A stretch of DNA of 64,000 nucleotides, from contig NZ_FMTE01000002.1 of the NCBI RefSeq assembly GCF_900099615.1, positions 306,730-370,729 on the forward strand, written 5' to 3'. A model generated the notes under the pieces. The model saw only the letters and a list, made by a program, of their open reading frames with translations, made no database searches and was not told the origin of the DNA. Both the position numbers and the translations under genes were made by a program. Positions 1 through 9,537 of the stretch are shown one piece after another; positions within the stretch are counted from its first letter, which is position 1, and each line of letters opens with the position of its first letter. The DNA comes from Borreliella japonica. GTDB lineage: Bacteria; Spirochaetota; Spirochaetia; Borreliales; Borreliaceae.

Positions 1-18
1 AAACTCATGCAAAAACAT
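1..18 (-). CDS. 5' end of a gene leaving the left edge (probably recG)
   Basis: Six codons (MFLHEF) are visible on the minus strand, starting with ATG at 18. A ribosome binding site, TAGGAGA (24-30), overlaps the stop codon of the upstream yggT-like gene, so the two are probably translated together. In B. burgdorferi the gene after this YggT homologue is recG (ATP-dependent DNA helicase), but that identity rests only on remembered gene order. Six residues cannot confirm it. Confidence 0.5.
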
Positions 19-27
19 TTTAATCTC

Positions 28-609
28 CTAAAAAGGCAAATATGTTCCTAAAACTCTAATAGCAAATACAACTTGTTCGACAATGATTATAAATGCTATC
101 ATTAAAGCACTTCCAACAAGCAAGCGTAAAGTATAAGACATATGCTTGTCAGTAATTACACCACTTATCCTAGTAGATAAAGGAAGTAAAAATGAATCGA
201 CTGTTTTAAAAAAATCTGAACCTTGAAACAAATTCAAAAGCAATAATAACAATCTCAACAACAAAAAGAAAACTATAGCAATAAAAATACTTCTAAATAT
301 TCCCCAAATTTCAACAATAAATAAAATAACAAATGTAGAAAGCTTATAATTCCCATAAACCAACATTCTTTCAAAAATAGTTAGAGTTATTAAAGCTGCA
401 ATCGGAGAAAAATCAAACATGCCAAATGTAAAAAAAGGAATTTTTCTGAAAAAAGATAAAACCGGCTCTGTAACAACATGTATAAATTTGAAAAACACAT
501 TAGTATTAATTCCCGAAGATACAAGCCAGCTAAGAATGATCCTAATTAAAATTAAAACCCTATAAATCTGCAAAAATATCATTAAAGTTTCTATTAAAAC
601 AACCAACAC
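28..609 (-). CDS. YggT-family integral membrane protein
   Basis: A protein of 193 residues made of hydrophobic segments. The first carries the YggT signature: residues 16-29 contain YRVLILIRIILSWL, followed by a TEPVL..FRKIPF stretch typical of the family. A second YggT-like repeat follows near residues 115-190. The GTG start at 609 is chosen because AGGAGG lies four bases upstream. It begins 8 bp after the dnaE stop and is probably co-transcribed with dnaE. YggT proteins are small inner-membrane proteins of uncertain role, linked in other bacteria to osmotic tolerance or division-site organisation. The specific function here is unknown. Confidence 0.8.
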   Translation of the reverse strand: MLVVLIETLMIFLQIYRVLILIRIILSWLVSSGINTNVFFKFIHVVTEPVLSFFRKIPFFTFGMFDFSPIAALITLTIFERMLVYGNYKLSTFVILFIVEIWGIFRSIFIAIVFFLLLRLLLLLLNLFQGSDFFKTVDSFLLPLSTRISGVITDKHMSYTLRLLVGSALMIAFIIIVEQVVFAIRVLGTYLPF

Positions 610-617
610 AGCACCTC

Positions 618-3600
618 CTAATCAATCCAAACATCTTCAACTATCATGCACCTTCTCAACTTATCAAGCTTATCTTCATCTGGTTTAAAATTTAAAATTG
701 AATCCATTTTCAATTTTAAATTTTTACCATTTTCTCTTAAATAAAAATAAACATTTGAAAATCCAGAATTGTCTTCAAAATTATTTATACTTTCCTTCAA
801 AGAATTAAGTAATTGCAAATCATTTAATTTATTATTTAAAAATTTAATATGAATATTATTTACTTTATCTTCAGAAAGTCTCTCAATATTTACAACTTTT
901 TCAACTACAATTGAAAATTTATCTCTGTTAAACGTAAGTCTACCTATAACTCCAATAACATTACCTTCAAATAGAAAATTCCTATACCTTTCATAGCTTT
1001 CTGTAAAAACTACAATATCTATTGCACCTTTAAAATCTTCAATAATACCAAAAGCCATTTTTGCATTATTTCTTTTAGTTTGAATAACTTTTACTGAATT
1101 TAAAATGCCAGAAAATTGTACAATGCTGTCTTTTTTGATGGCAAGATCTCTTAAAACATTTAAATTGGAAAAGCTATCAATTGCCTTTTTATAAGGATCA
1201 AGAGGATGACCTGACACATAAAATCCTAAAAGCTCTTTTTCAAATCCTAAAAGCTCAGAATAAGAATATTCTTTAAAAACCTGATAATTAAAACTTTTCT
1301 GAATTGGATCTTGACTTCCAAGAACATCAAATAAACTATTTTGACCAAGTTTTTTATTATTTTTATCTTCTGAAACAACTTCAATCAAACGATCGAGATT
1401 TTCAAATAAAGTTTTTCTATTTTGATTCAAATTATCAAAAAGCCCAGATTTTATTGCAGATTCTAAAAATTTCTTATTAATTACTTTATCATCTACACGT
1501 CTGATAAAATCCTCAAAAGAAGTATATTTACCGTTTTTTTCTCTCTCATCGATTATTAAATCAACAACAATTCCTCCAAGATTTTTAATACCATTAAGCC
1601 CATAAGAAATTCCAGAGTCAGTTACACGAAATTCTCTAAATGATCGATTTATATCAGGCTTGAGTACGTTTATACCTATAGCTTTTGACTCCTCAATGTA
1701 ATAAGAAAGCTTATCATTATTATTAATTTCATTTGTCAAATTGGCAGCCATAAAATACTCAGGGTAATTAGCCTTAAGATAAGCAGTTTGATATGCTATT
1801 AAAGAATACGCTGCTGCATGCGATTTATTAAATCCATAGCCCGAAAAAGGCTTTAAAAGTTCAAAAATTTCACTAGCAATTTCTTTGTCATACCCTTTCT
1901 CAATAGCACCTCTTAAAAAGTCGACCTTCATTTCATTCATCTCGTCTTCTTTCTTTTTGCCCATAGCACGTCTTAGAATATCAGCTTTGCCAAGAGAAAA
2001 ACCCCCAATTATTTTTGCGACTTCCATTACTTGTTCTTGATAAACAATAACTCCATAAGTTGGCCTTAAAACTTCCTTTAAATCTGGATGGGGATACTTA
2101 ATTCTCTTAACACCTTTTTTAGCAGCAATAAATTGAGGAATAAACTGCATAGGACCTGGCCTATAAAGAGCATTTAAGGCTATTAAATCCTCAATATTAT
2201 CAGGCTTTGTGTCTTTTAGAATTTGCTGCATTCCTTCAGATTCAAATTGAAAAACAGATGCACTTTTTCCTTCTCCTAGCATCTTAAAAGTCTTAATATC
2301 ATTATCTGGAATATTTTTTATTTTAAAATCTGAATTTACACTTCTAATAAGATTTTCTGCATTTTTTATTAAAGTTAATGTTTTCAAGCCAAGAAAATCC
2401 ATCTTAACAAGTCCACATTCTTCAAGCAAATCCATCGTGTATTGAGTAGAAACAGATCCTTGCTTATAATCCTTATAAAGGGGCACATAATCGGTTAAAG
2501 GGGTCCTAGAAATTACAATTCCTGCAGCATGAGTCGAAGCATGTCTGTTCATTCCTTCAAGAACCAATGCAGCATTCATTAATTCTTTATAAACGGGTTT
2601 GCTAGTAAAATACTCTTTTAAAGAATTGTCATTTAAAACCTCTTTTAAAGAAACTTTAGGACCATCAGGAATAAGCTTAGTAAGTTCATTCGATTCGGCA
2701 AATGGAATATCTAAAACTCTAGCTACGTCTTTAACTACAGCCTTGGGCTTCAAGGTTCCAAAAGTAATTATTTGGGCTACCTTATCTTCCCCATATTTAT
2801 TGGTAACATATTTTATAATCTCATCTCTGCCTTCAAAGCAAAAATCAATATCAAAATCAGGCATAGAAATACGCTCGGGATTTAAAAATCTCTCAAAAAG
2901 CAAATTATACTTTAAAGGGTCAATATCGGTAATCCTGAGAGCATAAGCTACAATTGAACCAGCACCAGAACCGCGTCCAGCTCCAACAGGAATATCGTGA
3001 TCATGAGCAAATTTAATAAAATCCCAAACAATCAAAAAATAGCCTTCAAAACCCATTCCAATTATCACACTCAACTCATAAAAAGCTCTATCTTTAATTT
3101 TGCTTGTCAAAGTTTTATATCTAAATTTTAACCCCTCAAAAGCAAGATATTCTAAATATTCACCAAGTGTATTAAATTCAATAGGAATTTGATAATCGGG
3201 CAAAATAGGGCCTGGAAAAGTTATTTTAAAATCATCACACTTCTCTGCAATCTTTACAGTATTTTCTAAAGCTTCAGGCAAATCCTTAAAAAGTTCACAC
3301 ATTTCCTCTTGAGATTTAATATAAAATTCATTGGTTTCCATTCTCAATCTATTCTCATCACTTTTCTTAGCACCAGTACCAATACAAACAATGATGTCTT
3401 GAGCAACTGCATCTTCTCTATTAACATAATGAGAATCATTAGCTACTGTTAAAAAAACTCCAAGTTCCTTAGAATACTCAACCAGCCTTTCATTTACAAT
3501 ATCTTGATCTTTAATGCCGTGCCTTTGAAGCTCAAGATAAAAATCATTGCCAAAAACTTTTTTAAACCAAAGAATTTCATTCTTAGCATCTTCAAATCTA

Positions 3601-4061
3601 TTGGCCAAAATAAGTCTTGGAATGAGTCCTCCAATACAAGCTGAAGTACAAATTAAACCTTCTGAATATTTTTCAAGATCCTCTTTATCTATCCTTGGAC
3701 GATAATAAAACCCTTCAAGATAAGAAATACTTGTTAACTTTAATAAGTTTTTATAACCCAGTTCATTCTTAGCAAGCAAAATTAAATGGTAAGACATTTT
3801 TCCAAGATCATCATGTTTTTTTAAAAACTTAGAAGTTTTTGCCATATAAGCTTCAATGCCAATTATCGGCTTAATACCTGCTTTTTTAGCTTCTTTATAG
3901 AATTTAATAGCTCCAAAAAGATTGCCATGATCTGTTAATGCAATATGTGACATATTGCATTTTTTTGCTTTTGATATAATGTCTGATATTTTTGCAGCTC
4001 CATCCAAAAGAGAATAATCTGAATGAACATGAAGATGAATAAACTTAGCCCTAAAACTCAT
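618..4061 (-). CDS. dnaE: DNA polymerase III alpha subunit (DnaE)
   Basis: Replicative polymerase catalytic subunit, 1147 residues from the chosen start. An N-terminal PHP domain opens with HLHVHSDYSLLDGA (residues 9-22). The polymerase catalytic acids lie in PDFDIDF (about 400-406) and in VKMDFLGLK (about 552-560). Tandem helix-hairpin-helix and an OB-fold segment follow toward the C-terminus. It is DnaE1-type, without an embedded proofreading exonuclease. The frame continues upstream to another ATG at 4103, but 4061 gives the family-typical MSFRAKFIHLH start, preceded by TTTTAGGT. The YggT gene follows 8 bp after the stop. Start choice is moderately certain; identity is certain. Confidence 0.97.
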   Translation of the reverse strand: MSFRAKFIHLHVHSDYSLLDGAAKISDIISKAKKCNMSHIALTDHGNLFGAIKFYKEAKKAGIKPIIGIEAYMAKTSKFLKKHDDLGKMSYHLILLAKNELGYKNLLKLTSISYLEGFYYRPRIDKEDLEKYSEGLICTSACIGGLIPRLILANRFEDAKNEILWFKKVFGNDFYLELQRHGIKDQDIVNERLVEYSKELGVFLTVANDSHYVNREDAVAQDIIVCIGTGAKKSDENRLRMETNEFYIKSQEEMCELFKDLPEALENTVKIAEKCDDFKITFPGPILPDYQIPIEFNTLGEYLEYLAFEGLKFRYKTLTSKIKDRAFYELSVIIGMGFEGYFLIVWDFIKFAHDHDIPVGAGRGSGAGSIVAYALRITDIDPLKYNLLFERFLNPERISMPDFDIDFCFEGRDEIIKYVTNKYGEDKVAQIITFGTLKPKAVVKDVARVLDIPFAESNELTKLIPDGPKVSLKEVLNDNSLKEYFTSKPVYKELMNAALVLEGMNRHASTHAAGIVISRTPLTDYVPLYKDYKQGSVSTQYTMDLLEECGLVKMDFLGLKTLTLIKNAENLIRSVNSDFKIKNIPDNDIKTFKMLGEGKSASVFQFESEGMQQILKDTKPDNIEDLIALNALYRPGPMQFIPQFIAAKKGVKRIKYPHPDLKEVLRPTYGVIVYQEQVMEVAKIIGGFSLGKADILRRAMGKKKEDEMNEMKVDFLRGAIEKGYDKEIASEIFELLKPFSGYGFNKSHAAAYSLIAYQTAYLKANYPEYFMAANLTNEINNNDKLSYYIEESKAIGINVLKPDINRSFREFRVTDSGISYGLNGIKNLGGIVVDLIIDEREKNGKYTSFEDFIRRVDDKVINKKFLESAIKSGLFDNLNQNRKTLFENLDRLIEVVSEDKNNKKLGQNSLFDVLGSQDPIQKSFNYQVFKEYSYSELLGFEKELLGFYVSGHPLDPYKKAIDSFSNLNVLRDLAIKKDSIVQFSGILNSVKVIQTKRNNAKMAFGIIEDFKGAIDIVVFTESYERYRNFLFEGNVIGVIGRLTFNRDKFSIVVEKVVNIERLSEDKVNNIHIKFLNNKLNDLQLLNSLKESINNFEDNSGFSNVYFYLRENGKNLKLKMDSILNFKPDEDKLDKLRRCMIVEDVWID

Positions 4062-4190
4062 ACCTAAAATTATTTTATCAAAATAAAACTTGATTTTTAA
4101 CAAACCCTAGCTAAATAAATAAAAATCTAAAAAGCCATAATAATTTTAAATCTCTAATTTAAATTATTGCAACAACTCTTATAAAAAGAA

Positions 4191-5363
4191 TCAAGAAAAA
4201 ATACTAATTCCTTGATTATCCAATTCAATTACCATTTTTTTAATGTGTTCAAGTTTTCTGACAATCTCTTCGGATAAACTTTCAGCTTGAGACAAAAAAT
4301 CTTTAGCTTGCCTTAAACCGCTGTCATTACTATTCTCTACCCTAAATATAATTAAAACTTCGGCTGCAAGCTTATTAATATTTAAATAAGGAATATATAT
4401 TTCTTCCCACAACTGCTTAACAACATCATTTTTAGGGGACAATCCTTTATAAAATAATCCAAACCCATGCTTGGAAGCATCCGTTTGAATAAATATTAGC
4501 CTTTGCCCTTCAACAATCAATCTCAAATTATTAATCCAAGAAAGCTGATCTGAGACAATAAACTCTAGTTCTTTTAAAAATTCGTCGTTAGAAAGCACAA
4601 AAGTATCAGAACTAATCAAAGAATCACAGTTCCTTGAATAATAAGCCATATTAGCATCTATGCTCTCAAGATTTTCAACCAAAGAAGAAAATTCTTCTTG
4701 GCTTCTTGAAAAGCGTTTAAATATGCTCTCAAGATAATTAAGCTGTTCGAGAATCTCAGCAAAGAACTTATCAATATCAATCTGCAAATCCTTAAGGTTA
4801 TGAGAAATTAAATCTTTAGAAACCTCCTCAATTTCCTTTACAGAAATCATATTCATAACACCTTTTGCCTGATCAGAAAGTCGCTTAATCTCATCTGCAA
4901 CAACAGAAAATCCTTTACCATATTCCTTAGCTCTTGCGGCCTCAAGCTTTGCATTAAGGGAAATCATATTAGTAGCACCCAGAAAATTACTTATTGTTTC
5001 TAGGCTTCCTTGAATTCCAATAATAACAGAAGATATTTGATTTAGTTTTTCCTTGTTACTCTTCCCAAGATCGCTAAAAATAACGCTTATCTGATCACGA
5101 GCAGTATTTGTCATCTTAACAAGAGCAGAAAATATATGGTCAAAATCTTCTATTCCAGAAAACAAAATTCTTTGCAATGTCTCAAATCCTACTTTTAAAG
5201 TAGCAATGGAAGCTTTGGTATGATAAAATCCCTTTAGCATTTCCTTAACAGGAGCTTTATATTCGTACATACTCAAATCTTTTTTGTCATTACCGACAAC
5301 ATTTAAAAGGTTTGAATCAACAGATTTTTCTTTTTTTTTCTTTAAAAACGAAAATTTTTTCAT
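4191..5363 (-). CDS. Soluble methyl-accepting chemotaxis-like receptor
   Basis: 390 residues with no transmembrane segment, so a cytoplasmic receptor. Residues about 130-165 form the conserved chemoreceptor tip (NMISLNAKLEAARAKEYG, then GKGFSVVADEIKRLSDQA), which binds CheA and CheW. The flanking arms are short coiled coils. The C-terminal part (about 265-375) resembles a CZB (chemoreceptor zinc-binding) domain in spacing (DQLSW, KHGFGLFYKG, then a helical pair), but the usual His and Cys ligands are mostly replaced. It corresponds to B31 mcp-1. No purine-rich ribosome binding site precedes the ATG, so the start is less certain than the identity. The ligand is unknown. Confidence 0.88.
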   Translation of the reverse strand: MKKFSFLKKKKEKSVDSNLLNVVGNDKKDLSMYEYKAPVKEMLKGFYHTKASIATLKVGFETLQRILFSGIEDFDHIFSALVKMTNTARDQISVIFSDLGKSNKEKLNQISSVIIGIQGSLETISNFLGATNMISLNAKLEAARAKEYGKGFSVVADEIKRLSDQAKGVMNMISVKEIEEVSKDLISHNLKDLQIDIDKFFAEILEQLNYLESIFKRFSRSQEEFSSLVENLESIDANMAYYSRNCDSLISSDTFVLSNDEFLKELEFIVSDQLSWINNLRLIVEGQRLIFIQTDASKHGFGLFYKGLSPKNDVVKQLWEEIYIPYLNINKLAAEVLIIFRVENSNDSGLRQAKDFLSQAESLSEEIVRKLEHIKKMVIELDNQGISIFS

Positions 5364-5625
5364 AAGGGGATTCTACCATAAAAATATTTTTTTGAATAGA
5401 CCACAAGCATTTAATTTGACGCATTATCCCAACTTTAATATCATTAATATCAAATTAAATACATCTACAAACAACAAAAAAATATTTTTACATTTAAAAG
5501 GCAATAAATAGTAAAAATTAACGCTTTGACATAAATTTAAGCTTTCATCTTAAAACCTAAAACCATCTAAAGATACAAATCATTCTCCTTATTTAATTAA
5601 ATTTACAATTAATATTAAATTTTAT

Positions 5626-6213
5626 TTACTTCTTTTTCACCCAAGAGTAACGCCCACTAACTTCATTATACTCGAAAAGAGCATCTCTGTAAGAAAAAAA
5701 ACATAAGAAAATATTAATAAACTCTTCTAATTTGGCTTTAACTTTTGGCAAGTTAAAATCATTGTCAAAATTAAAAATATCGTCTGATTCTGTTGTAAAT
5801 AATTTATCATCTTGCTTAAGAATAACTTTTTTGGGTTGCCAAAAAAGAACATTGTTTTTTTTGTCCTGAAGAAAAAATCTATTAAATTCATAATCAAGGT
5901 CAGCTTGATCGGTTTTTGCTTCAATAATTCCAATAATAACACATCTTTCATGATCAATTCTTTTAATCAAAACAGCATCCGTAAGCACAACCCTCTCACC
6001 AACTTCAAGAGCAAACTGCTCTTCTATCTCATATTGCTTATTAAAAGGAAGATTTGCAATTTTCCTAAAAAGATTGAGAAGTATGTACTTAGTGCTCATT
6101 TCTTTATTATTTATTCTAAGACAAGAAATCTTCATTCTATACTTAAGCTCATCAAAAAAATATTTAACTAGTCTTTTCATTAAAATTGTTTTTCTAATGT
6201 CTTCTTCTTTCAT
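5626..6213 (-). CDS. Borrelia-specific hypothetical cytoplasmic protein
   Basis: 195 residues with no signal peptide or membrane segment. The ATG at 6213 follows AGGGGGATTAA, a good ribosome binding site. The protein mixes charged helices with a central beta-rich part (about 75-140, with VGERVVLTDAVLIKRI and CVIIGIIEAKTDQ). I recognise no domain. It lies between the soluble receptor (same strand, about 260 bp away) and a divergent membrane-protein gene. Function is unknown. It corresponds by order to B31 BB0577. Confidence 0.75.
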   Translation of the reverse strand: MKEEDIRKTILMKRLVKYFFDELKYRMKISCLRINNKEMSTKYILLNLFRKIANLPFNKQYEIEEQFALEVGERVVLTDAVLIKRIDHERCVIIGIIEAKTDQADLDYEFNRFFLQDKKNNVLFWQPKKVILKQDDKLFTTESDDIFNFDNDFNLPKVKAKLEEFINIFLCFFSYRDALFEYNEVSGRYSWVKKK

Positions 6214-6351
6214 TTAATCCCCCTAATAAAAATTGCCAAAAATTAAAACTATTATACACATATAATAAAATCCAAATCTATTAAAGAAATCAAAATATTT
6301 TATTATCTATTAATTATAATTAAATTATTGCTTAAAGCGAAGGAGAAAATT

Positions 6352-6876
6352 ATGTTAATCAAATTTATGTTCTCAAATATTAATCTAATATTAATAGTCA
6401 GTATGACTATATTTAAAATACTATTAGAAGCAGTATTTCGAAAAATATTATTAGAAAAAATAATTGGCAATGTCAACACATTAAATACTCAAAACAAACA
6501 ATACAAAATAATTGTTATCGTCGTTTTAGCTTTCAATCATTTATTGCAAAGTTTTTTGATCAACATTTTTGTCAATTTATTCAATAATTTAATAAGCATG
6601 ACTAATAACGCTCTTGGAAACTTAACAAACCTAAACTACAATATATTATCTGCAATACTAATATCTAGTATAACTTGGTTTGCATTTAGCCTTCCTAAAG
6701 TAATAAACGATATAATCTATGAAAAAAGGCTGTTAAGTTCGACAATAGCTAATGCTTTTTTTGATCTTTTAATAATAATATTGCTAACTATACTTTCTAA
6801 ATTATTTTTAAACTACAAAATACTACAATTTGAAAACATTACAAACATTAATTTTGAAAACCTGCCTACTCACTAA
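6352..6876 (+). CDS. Hypothetical multi-pass membrane protein
   Basis: 174 residues from an ATG preceded by AAGGAG at 6340-6345. A TTG further upstream is rejected because it lacks a ribosome binding site. About four hydrophobic segments are visible (residues about 6-22, 52-85, 98-120, 135-155), separated by short charged loops. The C-terminus is hydrophilic. It converges on pyrG with 16 bp between the stop codons. No family is recognised, and membrane location is the only inference I would make. Confidence 0.7.
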   Translation: MLIKFMFSNINLILIVSMTIFKILLEAVFRKILLEKIIGNVNTLNTQNKQYKIIVIVVLAFNHLLQSFLINIFVNLFNNLISMTNNALGNLTNLNYNILSAILISSITWFAFSLPKVINDIIYEKRLLSSTIANAFFDLLIIILLTILSKLFLNYKILQFENITNINFENLPTH

Positions 6877-6892
6877 GCAGATGGTTAAACAC

Positions 6893-8494
6893 TCAAATAC
6901 AAGCTTTAATTAGCCCTAAAAAAAGCTTGGCTGGATTTTCTATTCTTGTAATAAGCTCTGGATGAAATTGACAAGCTACAAAAAATTTATTTTTAGGAAT
7001 TTCTATTAATTTTGCCATTTTAAAATCACTCGAAAAGCCAGACACTATAAGTCCATTTTTTTCAAATAACTCTATATAATCATTATTAACTTCATACCTA
7101 TGCCTAAATCTTTCAATTATCCTATCCTGACCGTAGAGCTTAAAAGCTATTGTATTCTTCTTAAGAATCACAGGATACCCTCCAAGTCTCATTGTAGCGC
7201 CCTTATCTTTAATCCCCTTTTGCTCGGGAAGTAAATGAATAACAGGACTTTTTAAAGGTTTATCTTTTACTAAATTTTCCTCCGTATCAGCATCAAGTAT
7301 CCCACAAACATTACGAGCAAATTCTATTACAGCAAGCTGCAAACCAAGACAAATTCCAAGAAAGGGAATATTATTCTCACGAGCATATTTAATAGCAATA
7401 ATTTTACCTTCATATCCTTTACCTCCAAAACCACCGGGAACAATAATACCGTCAAAATCTTTTAAACAGCTTTCATTTAAATCATTAGAATCAATTAAGG
7501 TGCTTTTAATAAGTAAATCCAAATTAGCTGCAACATGAACCAAAGACTCTCTAATTGAAGCATAAGAATCATCAAGTTCAGAATATTTGCCACAAATACC
7601 AATATTAATAATTTTTTTAGGCACAAAAAAATTAGATTTTATAACGCCTACAAGCTTTGAAAGCTCCTCTATTTTTGGGTCAACCTTAATATTCAACCTA
7701 GAACTTAAAATCTCATGTACACCTTGTTTGTAAAAAGATATTGGAATTTCATAAATAGTAGAAACATCAACATTATCAATAATAGAAGTGCTCTCGACAT
7801 TACAAAACATTGCCACTTTTTTTCTGATTTGATCCGTCAACACTTGAGAGCTTCTGGCAATAATCAAATCAGGAAAAATGCCTGCTTTATTTAAAGTTTT
7901 AACACTCTGCTGAGTGGGTTTAGATTTTTGCTCATTAATTCCAGCTGGACTCGGCACATAGGTTAAATGAATAAAAGCAATATTGTCGCTTCCAATCTCA
8001 TGCCTTATTTGCCTTACTGTCTCAATAAATAAAATATTTTCCATATCTCCTACAGTTCCACCAATTTCAATTATTAACATTTCACTATTCTCAGAACTTG
8101 CAATCTGAAAAATTGTAGACTTGATCTCATCAGTAACATGAGGAATAAGCTGAACTGTTCTTCCTAAATATTTACCCTTTCGCTCATTTTCAAGTATATT
8201 TTTGTATATTTTGCCCATTGTAATATTCCAACTAGACTTAGCATTAAGATTTAAAAATCTCTCATAATGACCAAAGTCCATATCAACCTCGCCTCCATCA
8301 TCAAGCACAAAAACTTCTCCATGCTCAACAGGATTAATAGTCCCAGGATCAGTATTTAAATATCCATCACATTTAATTGGAGTAACCTTAAAATCATATC
8401 TAAACAACCTTGCAATACTTGCCGATGTAACTCCTTTACCAATTCCAGAGATCACTCCCCCTGTTATTACTAAAATCTTTACTTTTTTTTTCAT
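6893..8494 (-). CDS. pyrG: CTP synthase
   Basis: Converts UTP to CTP using ATP and glutamine. 533 residues. The N-terminal amidoligase domain has the P-loop [10 protein letters not shown] (13-22) and the [14 protein letters not shown] nucleotide-binding region. The C-terminal class-I glutaminase domain has the oxyanion loop GGFGGKG, the nucleophile in GICLGLQ (Cys about 383) and the catalytic His and Glu in CQFHPE (about 510-515). The ATG follows GGGGT. Length is normal for a bacterial enzyme, but several motif variants ([13 protein letters not shown]) resemble those I remember from archaeal and eukaryotic CTP synthases. With pyrH nearby it serves pyrimidine nucleotide interconversion. Confidence 0.97.
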   Translation of the reverse strand: MKKKVKILVITGGVISGIGKGVTSASIARLFRYDFKVTPIKCDGYLNTDPGTINPVEHGEVFVLDDGGEVDMDFGHYERFLNLNAKSSWNITMGKIYKNILENERKGKYLGRTVQLIPHVTDEIKSTIFQIASSENSEMLIIEIGGTVGDMENILFIETVRQIRHEIGSDNIAFIHLTYVPSPAGINEQKSKPTQQSVKTLNKAGIFPDLIIARSSQVLTDQIRKKVAMFCNVESTSIIDNVDVSTIYEIPISFYKQGVHEILSSRLNIKVDPKIEELSKLVGVIKSNFFVPKKIINIGICGKYSELDDSYASIRESLVHVAANLDLLIKSTLIDSNDLNESCLKDFDGIIVPGGFGGKGYEGKIIAIKYARENNIPFLGICLGLQLAVIEFARNVCGILDADTEENLVKDKPLKSPVIHLLPEQKGIKDKGATMRLGGYPVILKKNTIAFKLYGQDRIIERFRHRYEVNNDYIELFEKNGLIVSGFSSDFKMAKLIEIPKNKFFVACQFHPELITRIENPAKLFLGLIKACI

Positions 8495-8682
8495 GTATAC
8501 CCCAAAATTAAACCTTTAAATTTCAAACCAATTAAGCTTGCACTTAAGAAAAAAACATAACTCACATATAAAACACAATTATCTTGCACTAAAACAAATA
8601 AAAATATTTAACCAAAATAAAAATTATTAATGCCTAGTTACAAAGCTATTTTTAAGCCCTTGTTATAAATCTTTTAGCTTTG

Positions 8683-9534
8683 TTAATCATAATTAACAAA
8701 GCAATATAATGAACCTTTAGTCAAGTAATAATAATTAAACATCGCCAAAGAAACTAAAAATCCTAAAATAGCAAACAAATTGCCTTTTATCCTAATACTT
8801 CCAAGCTCTACTATCTTAAAATATGAAGCTAAATATAAAAAAAATCCCAAATTGTAAATTATTTTCAAGAAAAAGTCACCTAAAAATCTATCAAAAGAAA
8901 AAACTAAATCCAAAGAACACGGCAAATATTTAAAAACCAAATAAAGAAAAGACGTGAAAAAAAATAATAAAACAATAAAACCTAAAAAGAATATAAAAAC
9001 CTTAACAAAAGGATGAGTTTTAAAAGCTATTCTAAAAAATATGAAAATTGGAAAAATAGATAAAAAATTAAAATAACGAAAAAAGAAAAAATCAGAAAGA
9101 TATCTTAATTCTAAAAATACAGCGCCTTCACTTCTTAAAAAGAATGCATTATCTAGGAATAAAAAAATATTAAACCCTAAATAATAAAAAAAGATTAAAA
9201 CCAAAGGTAACACAAATAAATATTTAATTAAATTGAAAAAATAATGCTCAAAAGTTGAAACGGGCAAAGTTAAATAAAGAATATTTCTAAACGGATCGTG
9301 AATTACTTTGTAATAATCACAAATAGCAAACATAGACATAATCAAGGTTAAAATAAAAATTTTGGGAACAAAAAATCTTAAAAAATCTATTGCTGAAAAA
9401 TTAAAATAAAATCTAAAAAGCAAATAAGATATAAATATCATTCCTAAAATTTGAATTATTAATAAAATATAGAATTTTTTATTATAAACAAAATCAAAAT
9501 AAAATAAATTCAAAAATCTTTTTAAACTAAGCAT
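8683..9534 (-). CDS. Probable ABC transporter membrane subunit
   Basis: 283 residues with about six hydrophobic segments rich in Phe, Leu and Ile, consistent with an ABC-2-type permease. The start lies 3 bp after the stop of the ABC ATPase gene on the same strand, so the two form a transporter pair. AAGGAG upstream of the ATG lies within the end of the ATPase gene. No substrate can be inferred. The partner ATPase resembles the YtrB/BcrA type used for export of lipids or peptides. Permease function is inferred from topology and context. Confidence 0.75.
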   Translation of the reverse strand: MLSLKRFLNLFYFDFVYNKKFYILLIIQILGMIFISYLLFRFYFNFSAIDFLRFFVPKIFILTLIMSMFAICDYYKVIHDPFRNILYLTLPVSTFEHYFFNLIKYLFVLPLVLIFFYYLGFNIFLFLDNAFFLRSEGAVFLELRYLSDFFFFRYFNFLSIFPIFIFFRIAFKTHPFVKVFIFFLGFIVLLFFFTSFLYLVFKYLPCSLDLVFSFDRFLGDFFLKIIYNLGFFLYLASYFKIVELGSIRIKGNLFAILGFLVSLAMFNYYYLTKGSLYCFVNYD

Positions 9535-9537
9535 CTT

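Noticed and set aside
5284-5511. Plus-strand frame of 75 codons overlapping the start of the soluble receptor gene
   Set aside because: Antisense to a well-supported coding start, no ribosome binding site, Phe/Asn-rich composition typical of an AT-rich shadow.
5812-6171. Plus-strand frame of 119 codons opposite the hypothetical gene at 5626-6213
   Set aside because: Fully antisense; composition is low-complexity Asn/Phe/Lys/Ile; the minus-strand frame has a good ribosome binding site.
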